Shown here: positions 41,987-49,623 of the stretch, piece after piece
How the letters are laid out: the number at the start of each line of letters is the position of its first letter
Position numbering within the stretch: the stretch's first letter is position 1
NCBI GenBank assembly: GCA_028281285.1
Contig: JANQKF010000001.1
Location: forward strand, 122,554-186,553
DNA from: Cyclobacteriaceae bacterium
GTDB taxonomy: Bacteria > Bacteroidota > Bacteroidia > Cytophagales > Cyclobacteriaceae
Length of the DNA: 64,000 nucleotides
Reading direction: 5' to 3'
Made by a program: the position numbers and the translations under genes
Notes under the pieces: generated by a model
Told to the model about the DNA's origin: nothing
Databases searched by the model: none
What the model saw: only the letters and a program-made list of their open reading frames with translations

Positions 41987-44194
41987 TTATTTATCACTTG
42001 GTTTAAGCAGGTGCTGCCCAAAAAACCACAGATAGGTGTCGTATTGATGTACCTTGGTGTTAACACCTTCCCGCATACCATGTCTTCGATTGGGATAAGG
42101 TAATACAGTAAACTGTTTTTTGGCAGCAATGAGTGCGTTCATCATGGCCTCAGTATTCTGGTAATGCACATTGTCGTCACCTGTTCCATGCATAATCAGC
42201 AATTCACCTTTAAGGTTTTTTGCGTAGTTCAGTGCAGCGGTTTCTTCATAGGCTTCAGGATTATCCTCTGGTAAGCCCAAAAATCTTTCAGTGAAGCCCG
42301 CGTGGTAATACTTATGATGGCTGATGAAAGCCCCGGGGATGGCAACATGAAAAGTATCAGGATGCCTCAGGATCAAAAGCATACTCATCAAACCACCACC
42401 GCTCCAACCATAAACACCAATCCTTTCGGAATCCATGTAAGGCCTTTCCTTGGTCATTACTTTCACGGCCGCTGCAATATCATCTGCAGGTAAAATTCCA
42501 TGCTTTTTATAAATCGATTTTCGCCATTCACGTCCATACAGGGAAGGGGTACCACGTCCGTCAATGCCCATGACGATATAGCCTTGTTGTGCCAATAATC
42601 GGTAAAACAAATAGTTACTACCCTGCCATCGGTCAACTGCCGCTTGGAAGGCAGGCATGCTATACACATGAAAGATCACAGGATACTTTCTTTTAGGATC
42701 AAAATCAGGAGGCTTAATGCTCCAGGTATCCAAGGCAATACCATCCCCGATATCTACTTTCGAAAATTCAACTGCATTGAAATTCATCGCACCCAACTTC
42801 TTGGAAAGGGCTGAATTATCCTGAAAAACCTGTTGCTCTTTATGATTCGGCAAACTCACCAGACTCGTTTTTGGCGGAGTGCCAAACTTGCTGAAGGTGG
42901 TAAAGGCCCATTTACCAGAAGGTGAAATATTATATTGATATGTTCCTTCGATACCATGCGGACTTACTTTTTCAATCTTCCCACTACCATTAAGCTTAGC
43001 CCTGAACAAATAGCGATGAATTGCGCTTTCCGGAGAGGCCATATAGTACACCCAACCTTTTGTATGATCAATACTAACCAATGAAACGACATCGAATTCC
43101 CCAGGTGTTAGTAAGGTTTCTTTTTTATTGTCTACATCAATAGAATAGAGGTGTCGCCAGCCGTCCTTTTCGCTGATCCAAACGAAGGATTTTCCCCCTT
43201 TTGTCCAACGCAATGGATTCGTTTCAACATAGGCTTTATCTTGCTCAGTATGAAGTAGTGATACCTCACCATTTTGTGGATTTCCAAGGAACACCTTCAT
43301 GGTATTTTGATTGCGATTAAGCTGTTGAATTAAGGCCTGTTTTCCATCAGGTGTCCATGACAGCACCGGGAGATAGTTGTTTTTCGGATCACCTGGAATT
43401 TGCATCCAGGTGGTAGTACCACCGGTGATGTCTACTACTCCGATCCTGGCAGATGGCAAAGGTTCTCCGGGCTTGATATTCTGAAATTTGACGAGTTTGG
43501 GATAGAGCGCATCAGTGTTGTTAATGAGGGTGAAATCCTTGATTCCTGCAGTATTAAACTGAATATAAGCAACCGACTCACTATCAGGATTCCATCGATA
43601 ACCTCTTGTATTATTGGCCGAATTAAATCGCGAAGTGGAGTTGGCATTGATAACCGAACCTTTACCATCCTTGGTCAATTGGATAACAGACATATTAGCG
43701 AGCTCAAGTACATAAATGTTCGAGTGATGGACGAAGGCTACCTTCTGTCCATCTGGGGAAAGCTGCACCGATTGGATGTTTTCTATGTAGTCATCCAATT
43801 CAAGGATGATATTCTCCCCATTGTTGAAGTCGACCAAACCATAGGCTTGTCCATTATTCCCTCTCAAGCCGACTAGTAGTTTGGAATTGTCTGTGGAGAA
43901 ATTATAAGTGAAGAACCTCCAACCACTTCTGTTATCTCCAAAATCCTGAATCTGCACAAGCACCTGACTCTCCCTGGAAACTGGGTTGTAATTGACAATG
44001 GAAGTCCCAAAACTTTCCAGACTTACATAACCTTGATCTCCACTTCTCCACGCGTAGGCTCCGGGAGATTCTAGTGCAAATTGCCTTGAATTGAAGATGC
44101 TCTCTACGCTCAACTCTATTTGTCCGTGTAGGGTAACGGTGCTGAGGAGAGCTAGAAAGAGCAAATAAAATCGTATTGATGTTGCCGAAGTCAT
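41987..44194 (-). CDS. S9 family dipeptidyl-peptidase IV-like exopeptidase
   Basis: A 735-residue exported serine peptidase. The signal peptide (about 1-25) is followed by the eight-bladed DPP IV propeller (about 40-480; GYRWNPDSESVAYIQFNTAGI, WTKGGKSFVWISEKDGWRHLY) and the alpha/beta hydrolase domain. The nucleophile is Ser598 in YGWSGGG, the acid Asp673 in GTGDDNVHYQ and the base His705 in NRRHGM. DPP IV enzymes usually read GWSYGG, so the glycine after serine is a small deviation. It likely clips dipeptides from peptides in the periplasm. It diverges from sulfatase S6. Confidence 0.92.
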   Translation of the reverse strand: MTSATSIRFYLLFLALLSTVTLHGQIELSVESIFNSRQFALESPGAYAWRSGDQGYVSLESFGTSIVNYNPVSRESQVLVQIQDFGDNRSGWRFFTYNFSTDNSKLLVGLRGNNGQAYGLVDFNNGENIILELDDYIENIQSVQLSPDGQKVAFVHHSNIYVLELANMSVIQLTKDGKGSVINANSTSRFNSANNTRGYRWNPDSESVAYIQFNTAGIKDFTLINNTDALYPKLVKFQNIKPGEPLPSARIGVVDITGGTTTWMQIPGDPKNNYLPVLSWTPDGKQALIQQLNRNQNTMKVFLGNPQNGEVSLLHTEQDKAYVETNPLRWTKGGKSFVWISEKDGWRHLYSIDVDNKKETLLTPGEFDVVSLVSIDHTKGWVYYMASPESAIHRYLFRAKLNGSGKIEKVSPHGIEGTYQYNISPSGKWAFTTFSKFGTPPKTSLVSLPNHKEQQVFQDNSALSKKLGAMNFNAVEFSKVDIGDGIALDTWSIKPPDFDPKRKYPVIFHVYSMPAFQAAVDRWQGSNYLFYRLLAQQGYIVMGIDGRGTPSLYGREWRKSIYKKHGILPADDIAAAVKVMTKERPYMDSERIGVYGWSGGGLMSMLLILRHPDTFHVAIPGAFISHHKYYHAGFTERFLGLPEDNPEAYEETAALNYAKNLKGELLIMHGTGDDNVHYQNTEAMMNALIAAKKQFTVLPYPNRRHGMREGVNTKVHQYDTYLWFFGQHLLKPSDK

Positions 44195-44312
44195 GTCAGA
44201 GTTTTTGAGTGATTATTGATTTGATTCGAAAATTGATCTTCAAGGCTTTCACTGAGACATTTTTCATGGGTTTCTCAATTCCAGGTTTTCCTTAAGATAG
44301 TCTATTCTCAAA

Positions 44313-44343
44313 GTATTGACAATACTCTTGTTATCTTGTCAAT
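44313..44343. promoter_or_regulatory. Operator-like palindromes upstream of sulfatase S6
   Basis: In the 286-bp divergent gap, GTATTGACAATAC (44313-44325) is a perfect 13-bp palindrome around a central base. ATTGACAA (44315-44322) recurs inverted as TTGTCAAT (44336-44343). The overlapping arms look like paired half-sites for a dimeric regulator. No factor is identified. Confidence 0.4.
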
Positions 44344-44480
44344 CAAGGTATTTTGGAGATCGACTTTGGCCATCTCTAATATTGAGGTTTCAATCTATCG
44401 AACTCTCGGGGTCTTTCAGGATGAGACGTGAAGAAATGGTTTCCAATAAACTATTAAATTGTATGCATTAACCCGCTCTC

Positions 44481-45809
44481 ATGAAGTTATTTCTGTCCAC
44501 CGCCCTGATCTTCCTACTTTTTCTGGGATGCACTTCAATAGACGAAAATCGGAAACCCAACATCATTATCCTCTTCGCGGATGACTTAGGCTATGGCGAC
44601 CTGACCAGCTATGGTCACCCTACAATCAAAACACCCAATCTGGATCAGATGGTAGCTGAAGGAATGAAGTTTACCAACTTCTATTCTGGTTCACCGGCAT
44701 GTACAGCCAGCCGGTATTCCTTGCTAACGGGTCGTTATCCGGTTCGCTCAGGGTTTGCATGGGTGTTGGTGCCAAAATCTCCCAGGGGAATCCATCCGAA
44801 AGAATATACCTTGGCCGAAGGACTCAAAGATGCGGGTTATGCAACAGCAGCTTATGGAAAATGGCATCTGGGTGTCACCAAACCTGATTACATGCCCTTA
44901 CAAAACGGCTTTGATGAGTATTTAGGGCTGCCTTATAGCAATGACATGCTACCTCCAAAATGGAAGGACATGCCTCTCATCGATGGAAATGATACCATTG
45001 AACACAACCCGGATCAGACCTTATTAACCGCGAAATATACCGAACGGGCTCTTAACTTTATCGAACGGAATAAGGACAACCCCTTCTTTGTCTATCTGCC
45101 CTATGCTATGCCTCATGTTCCACTTCACCCAGGTGCTGAATTCAACGATTCAGAGCGCGGAAAATATGGTGATGTGGTGGAAGAAATCGATTGGAGTACC
45201 GGAGTGATCATGGATAAACTCAAAGAATTGGGCATTGAAGAAAATACCTTAGTGGTCTTTACAAGTGATAATGGTCCATGGATTATTAAAGATGAAAGAG
45301 GTGGTTCATCAGGGTTACTAAGAGACGGTAAAGGCAGTACCTGGGAAGGGGGGATGCGTGTTCCAGGAATTGCCTGGTGGCCTGGAAAAATAAAAGGAGG
45401 GAGTCTTCAAACTGAAAGAGCGAGTACACTCGATCTTTATAACACATCATTGAAGTTGGCCGGAATCGATTTACCCGGTGACCGACCAATAGATGGAAGA
45501 GATATCAGCCCATTGCTATTCGAAAAAGAACTTTCTGAGTCCGATCGATTCTTCTACTATGGTCTGGGGAACAAAGTGTTTGCTGTTCGTAAGGGGCCAT
45601 GGAAGCTGCATATTAAAACCTATAGCCAAACCGGAAAAGATTATTTTGAAGGCAAGCTACCGCTGTTATTCAATTTGAGTGTTGACCCCTCAGAGCAGTG
45701 GGAGATTTCGGATGACCACCCCGAAATAGTTCAAGAACTTCAGGAATTGATCGTTCAACACCAGGAACAATTGAAGTCAGAACCTACCTACTTTGATCAG
45801 GATCAATAA
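44481..45809 (+). CDS. Secreted sulfatase lipoprotein with CTASR active site (S6)
   Basis: A 442-residue arylsulfatase A-like enzyme with lipoprotein signal LLFLGC. ILFADDLGYGDL supplies Asp34-35. The formylglycine cysteine is Cys74 in CTASR, with alanine instead of proline at the third position, followed by YSLLTGRYPVRSG. YGKWHLGV, YLPYAMPHVPLHPG and VVFTSDNGPW line the pocket. The C-x-A-x-R form is accepted by anaerobic-type radical SAM maturases but fits the oxygen-dependent FGE consensus poorly. Its TAA stop shares one base with the start of the YcaQ-type gene. The shorter C-terminus lacks an accessory domain. Confidence 0.92.
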   Translation: MKLFLSTALIFLLFLGCTSIDENRKPNIIILFADDLGYGDLTSYGHPTIKTPNLDQMVAEGMKFTNFYSGSPACTASRYSLLTGRYPVRSGFAWVLVPKSPRGIHPKEYTLAEGLKDAGYATAAYGKWHLGVTKPDYMPLQNGFDEYLGLPYSNDMLPPKWKDMPLIDGNDTIEHNPDQTLLTAKYTERALNFIERNKDNPFFVYLPYAMPHVPLHPGAEFNDSERGKYGDVVEEIDWSTGVIMDKLKELGIEENTLVVFTSDNGPWIIKDERGGSSGLLRDGKGSTWEGGMRVPGIAWWPGKIKGGSLQTERASTLDLYNTSLKLAGIDLPGDRPIDGRDISPLLFEKELSESDRFFYYGLGNKVFAVRKGPWKLHIKTYSQTGKDYFEGKLPLLFNLSVDPSEQWEISDDHPEIVQELQELIVQHQEQLKSEPTYFDQDQ

Positions 45810-46993
45810 TGAAAGGTAATGTCGAAATTACTAATTCCGAAGCCCGAAAGCTGGTGTTATATGCACAAGGGTTGAATAGTCCTCAATCCGATTCTATTGA
45901 TATAGTTCGTCAATTGAGCTATGTGCAGATTGATACCATTTCTGTTGCGGAAAGGGCACATCATCATACGCTCCTCACAAGAAATCCCGACTACCAAAAA
46001 ACTGACCTGGATCAAATGATGAAGGACAAACAGATTTTCGAGTACTGGAGCCATGCAGCTGCTTTTTTGCCCATCGAAGATTATCGCTTCAGTCTCTTTC
46101 AGAAGACTGAGATAAAAAAAGCGGGTAAGTTCTGGCGCGAAAAGGATCCTAAGGCTGTGCGACATGTACTAAGAAGAATTCGGAATGAAGGTCCATTACA
46201 ATCGAAGGATTTTGAACATCCGGCAAACTCTTCGGTGGGTTGGTTTGATTGGAAGCCTACCAAGATTGCCCTTCAAGAATTGTTTTTTGAAGGAAGATTG
46301 ATGATTTCAAGTCGTGAAGGGTTTCAAAAGGTTTATGACCTTACCGAGAGAGTTTTACCTCAAGGAATAGAGACTAAACGGCCAACAGAAAAGCAGTTTT
46401 GCAGACACTTAGTTGAACGAGCAATCCAATCCCAGGGAATCGTTTCAACCGCTGAAGTGGGCTATTTAAGAAAAGGAATCAAGAAGACGATTGCCCGGGT
46501 GATGGACGAGATGCGGAGGAAAAAGGAGATCGTTCCTCTGACGATTGAGGGTGGTAAAACACAATATTACTCTACTCAGGCTTACCTGGAATCACTCAAT
46601 ACACTCAAATCCAATGAAGATCTGCACATATTATCGCCTTTTGACAACATGGTGATCCAACGCGATCGAGCGCGCGAGATTTTTGGTTTTGACTATATCA
46701 TAGAGTGCTATGTGCCGGAGAAAAAGAGGAAGTTTGGCTACTACGTCTTGCCCGTTCTTTATCGGGATCGATTTGTAGGAAGGCTTGATCCAAAGGCAGA
46801 TCGAAAAACAGGTAAGTTTTACATCAAAAAACTTTGGCTCGAAGATGACTTCATTCCCGATGAAGAATTCTTTGAGGCCTTTGCCGAAAAGATAAATGCA
46901 TTTTCAAAGTTTTGCGGATGTTATCAAATTGTTGTTGAGAAAGTTTTTCCTGGTCGATTGAAACCTGAATTCAAGAAATGGATAAAGCGTTAA
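45809..46993 (+). CDS. YcaQ/AlkX-type winged-helix DNA glycosylase
   Basis: A 394-residue cytoplasmic protein of the HTH_42 (YcaQ/AZL) family, enzymes that unhook interstrand DNA crosslinks and excise alkylated bases. The QxD motif of the YcaQ/AlkX branch is visible as Gln40-Ile-Asp42 in YVQIDTISVAERAHHHTLLTR. FEYWSHAAAFLP and DLHILSPFDNMVIQRDR are other family marks, and RFVGRLDPKADRKTGKFY closes the third winged helix. Its ATG overlaps the sulfatase stop by one base, and its own end overlaps the next gene by 16 bases. Activity on crosslinks is known for the E. coli homologue and inferred here. Confidence 0.88.
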   Translation: MKGNVEITNSEARKLVLYAQGLNSPQSDSIDIVRQLSYVQIDTISVAERAHHHTLLTRNPDYQKTDLDQMMKDKQIFEYWSHAAAFLPIEDYRFSLFQKTEIKKAGKFWREKDPKAVRHVLRRIRNEGPLQSKDFEHPANSSVGWFDWKPTKIALQELFFEGRLMISSREGFQKVYDLTERVLPQGIETKRPTEKQFCRHLVERAIQSQGIVSTAEVGYLRKGIKKTIARVMDEMRRKKEIVPLTIEGGKTQYYSTQAYLESLNTLKSNEDLHILSPFDNMVIQRDRAREIFGFDYIIECYVPEKKRKFGYYVLPVLYRDRFVGRLDPKADRKTGKFYIKKLWLEDDFIPDEEFFEAFAEKINAFSKFCGCYQIVVEKVFPGRLKPEFKKWIKR

Positions 46994-47778
46994 GAAATAT
47001 CATCGCACTCATTCTAGCTGCTTGTTTTTGCTTTAGCACCAATGCCCAGGACGTGGATTCTTCCCGAGTGGTGCGAGTTCTTACCTACAATATTTTGCAC
47101 GGTAAAACCCTTAAGGGGGATTTTGATTTGGATCTGATTGCATCCGTGATCAGTTCAACAAAACCAGATTTGGTGGCATTGCAGGAGGTAGATTATAAGA
47201 CTAACAGAGCGCATAAATATGATCTGGTGACCGAATTAGCGATTCGAACGGATATGGCACCATTGTTTGCACGTGCCATGCCCTATGACGGTGGTGAGTA
47301 TGGGGAGGGGATATTATCGAGGTACAGCTTTTTGACTACCAAAAATCATCCATTACCCTATACGGAAGGCAAGGAACCTCGGGCTGCGGCTGAGGTCAAT
47401 GTTATTATTGAAAGTGGGGATACAATCAGGTTCATCGGCACTCATCTCGATCATACACGTGATGATCATAACCGATTCATTCAGGCAAAAGAACTCAATA
47501 GGGCCTTAACAAAAGACGAACGACCTGCCATCCTTGTTGGTGATTTAAATGAAGAGCCTGATAAGAGGGGAATGCAGCACCTTTTTACAGAATGGGAAAG
47601 GTCTTTCAAAACTGATGTGCCTACCTATCCTTCGGATGAGCCTGTGAAGAAGATTGACTATGTCTTGTTTCGGCCAGCTGAACGATGGCGAGTTCTTGAG
47701 AAACGAGTTCTCGATGAACGTATAGCCTCTGACCATCGTCCTGTATTGGTCGTTCTTGAATTGTTACCTGATAATTAG
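46978..47778 (+). CDS. Exported endonuclease/exonuclease/phosphatase (EEP) family protein
   Basis: A 266-residue exported protein with a signal peptide (about 1-24, ending STNAQ). The EEP fold shows in VRVLTYNILHG, LVALQEVDYKTN (metal-binding Glu), FIGTHLDHTRDD, ILVGDLNEEPD and SDHRPVLV (catalytic Asp-His). Relatives cleave phosphodiesters of nucleic acids, inositol phosphates or sphingomyelin. An exported form is probably a phosphatase or nuclease acting in the periplasm. It starts 16 bases inside the AlkX-type gene and is the last gene of the operon. Confidence 0.88.
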   Translation: MDKALRNIIALILAACFCFSTNAQDVDSSRVVRVLTYNILHGKTLKGDFDLDLIASVISSTKPDLVALQEVDYKTNRAHKYDLVTELAIRTDMAPLFARAMPYDGGEYGEGILSRYSFLTTKNHPLPYTEGKEPRAAAEVNVIIESGDTIRFIGTHLDHTRDDHNRFIQAKELNRALTKDERPAILVGDLNEEPDKRGMQHLFTEWERSFKTDVPTYPSDEPVKKIDYVLFRPAERWRVLEKRVLDERIASDHRPVLVVLELLPDN

Positions 47779-47989
47779 AAAGCAACCACCTTAAACTCGG
47801 TTCTTCTGTTTGCCTGATGCTCTTCGCTTGTGCATCGAACTCCGTTGGAACACCCGTTTACCAGTTGTGTCTCTCCGAAAACCCTGCTGGTCTTCTGAAA
47901 TAGTGATTTAAGTGTATGAACACAGGTTAACATTATTGGCATAGAAACGGCTACAAAACAAAATTTATGATTAATTTCGCCACTCATTT

Positions 47990-48064
47990 GGGGCATTAGC
48001 TCAGTTGGTTTAGAGCGCTGCCTTGACAGGGCAGAGGTCACTGGTTCGAATCCAGTATGTCCCA
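47990..48064 (+). tRNA. tRNA-Val (anticodon GAC)
   Basis: A 75-base cloverleaf. GGGGCAT (47990-47996) pairs with ATGTCCC (48057-48063, one G-U), with discriminator A at 48064. The anticodon stem CTGCC/GGCAG encloses TTGACAG, giving anticodon GAC for GUC/GUU codons. T-arm CTGGTTCGAATCCAG is intact. No CCA is encoded. Confidence 0.95.
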
Positions 48065-48083
48065 CAAAATATAAAACCCACCA

Positions 48084-48105
48084 AAAGCCGCTTTCGAGCG
48101 GCTTT
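48084..48105. terminator. Bidirectional terminator between tRNA-Val(GAC) and the acyltransferase gene
   Basis: AAAGCCGCT (48084-48092) and AGCGGCTTT (48097-48105) form a 9-bp stem with a TTCG tetraloop. Ts at the plus-strand end and at the minus-strand end can serve both the tRNA and the gene ending at 48110. Confidence 0.82.
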
Positions 48106-48109
48106 ATTG

Positions 48110-49273
48110 TCACACCTTAATCACGATCTTCTTCCTGTAGAGCACGTAGCCAAACGCCCAACAGAACGCAACCATGGCTAAGGCGAAAAGGAGAGAAGCC
48201 AGTTTTAGATTATTCGGAAATACCTGGGCAAAGACATCATTGAAAAGCCAACTATAAGCATTACGTGTTTCATCTTCAGCAACAGGCCATTTAATGATGA
48301 ATAACATCACTTTTACAATCAGACCTGATAGCACAAAAATGATCAATGGATTCAACCCGAAGACCTGAAAAGGTTTGGTCCATTTGGTCCTGTTCCTTAC
48401 ATCAATAAGCTCAATTAGAATTCCGAGTACACAGCAAGCAATACCACCGGTATATATCACGTAGGAGCTCGTCCAAATGGCTTTGTTAATTGGGAAATAA
48501 ATATCCCAGGCAAGACCGATAAAAATGCATGAAACACCAATTAGCAGTAGATGCTTAATTAATCGGTGTTTGTCTAGAGCATTCTTGATCATCCAACCCA
48601 CATAATAACCGAAGATTACCGTGACGACTGCTGGAAAAGTGCTTAGTAGCCCTTCAGGATCAAAAGGGATTCCGAACCCTTTCCAGACATGATTTTCTCC
48701 AAAAACGGCTAGATCAAATCTTCGAGCCAGATTGTTTTCAAGACTATAAGGATCGGCTCCACCAAATAAGAACATGACACCCCAATAAGCGAGAAGTATG
48801 GCTAAACCTACCTTCCATAAGTTCTTGATGTTTACTGAAAGGCAGACAAAGGCTGCAATACCATAGGCCACAGCGATACGCTGAAGTACCCCCATGATTC
48901 TAAGTCGTTCTATGGATCTGGTAAAGGGAAACCAAGCGAGGGCTAATCCGATGAGAAAGATGAGTGCAGCGCGTTTTAATATCTTCTTAGAGCTTTCAGA
49001 AGACAGCTGATGATCAAACTTTACGAAAGACAAGTAAAGTGAGACTCCCACAATAAAGAGGAAGAACGGAAAAACCATGTCGGTTGGGGTAGCACCATGC
49101 CATTTAGCGTGGAGCAGAGGCGGATAAACATGTGCCCAACTTCCCGGGGTATTGACCAATATCATCAAGGCAATGGTCATGCCTCTGAAAACATCTAATG
49201 AGAGTAGCCTTTTGGGCTTGGTAATTTCCGTCAAGGTTGAAGAATTAACTAGGGGAAATATAGCCAATTCCAT
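48110..49273 (-). CDS. HGSNAT-like multi-pass acyltransferase (DUF5009/NagX-like)
   Basis: A 387-residue inner-membrane protein with about ten to eleven membrane helices. RLLSLDVFRGMTIALMILVNTPG and HAKWHGATPTDMVFPFFLFIVGVSL are the signature opening of the heparan-alpha-glucosaminide N-acetyltransferase family. Its conserved histidine in WHG region would be the acetyl carrier. The human enzyme acetylates heparan; bacterial members are thought to acetylate or transport amino sugars. The cluster of sulfatases nearby makes glycan handling plausible, but there is no operon link. A small membrane-protein gene lies 16 bp upstream. Confidence 0.88.
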   Translation of the reverse strand: MELAIFPLVNSSTLTEITKPKRLLSLDVFRGMTIALMILVNTPGSWAHVYPPLLHAKWHGATPTDMVFPFFLFIVGVSLYLSFVKFDHQLSSESSKKILKRAALIFLIGLALAWFPFTRSIERLRIMGVLQRIAVAYGIAAFVCLSVNIKNLWKVGLAILLAYWGVMFLFGGADPYSLENNLARRFDLAVFGENHVWKGFGIPFDPEGLLSTFPAVVTVIFGYYVGWMIKNALDKHRLIKHLLLIGVSCIFIGLAWDIYFPINKAIWTSSYVIYTGGIACCVLGILIELIDVRNRTKWTKPFQVFGLNPLIIFVLSGLIVKVMLFIIKWPVAEDETRNAYSWLFNDVFAQVFPNNLKLASLLFALAMVAFCWAFGYVLYRKKIVIKV

Positions 49274-49289
49274 TCAATTGAATAGAAGC

Positions 49290-49493
49290 TTAGTTGCGGC
49301 TTCGTTTGAAGAGGAAATAGAAGAGTCCGATTCCCAAATAAAATGCACCAAACCACATAAATGTCTTGTCGATAGCACCTTCTATAATGTAGTCGTAGGC
49401 AAGAACACCAAAATAGGGCAGGCTTGTAAGAATGAAAAGAGGGATGGCAATTTTAGATGCCGGTTGTTCTATTACTTCAGTGCGTTCGTTCAA
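49290..49493 (-). CDS. Small two-helix membrane protein
   Basis: A 67-residue protein with two hydrophobic segments (IAIPLFILTSLPYFGVLAY, about 15-33, and MWFGAFYLGIGLFYFLF, about 46-62) and a basic end KRSRN. It lies 16 bp upstream of the acyltransferase on the same strand and is probably cotranscribed. No family is recognised. The opposite strand carries an open frame over the same region, which has no sensible composition. Confidence 0.6.
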   Translation of the reverse strand: MNERTEVIEQPASKIAIPLFILTSLPYFGVLAYDYIIEGAIDKTFMWFGAFYLGIGLFYFLFKRSRN

Positions 49494-49593
49494 GTGTAGA
49501 TAAGTTTTTAACCTCTTATTCTTACTCTAAGCGTATAAAAAAGGTTATCCGTTTCCTACAGACAACCCATAATATCGGATGAATGGTATTAAA

Positions 49594-49617
49594 AAAGGGA
49601 GTCAATTGACTCCCTTT
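49594..49617 (-). terminator. Terminator of the M1 aminopeptidase gene
   Basis: AAAGGGAGTCAATTGACTCC..TTT is a perfect 24-base palindrome. On the minus strand it is followed by further Ts (49593-49591), seven bases after the stop at 49624. Confidence 0.8.
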
Positions 49618-49623
49618 CCGGTA

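Noticed and set aside
47775..48113. 112-residue minus-strand frame covering tRNA-Val(GAC)
   Set aside because: It contains the reverse complement of a tRNA and a terminator; translated tRNA sequence explains the frame.
49152..49499. 115-residue plus-strand frame over the start of the acyltransferase and the small membrane protein
   Set aside because: The minus strand gives a family match and two clean membrane helices; the plus frame has random composition.
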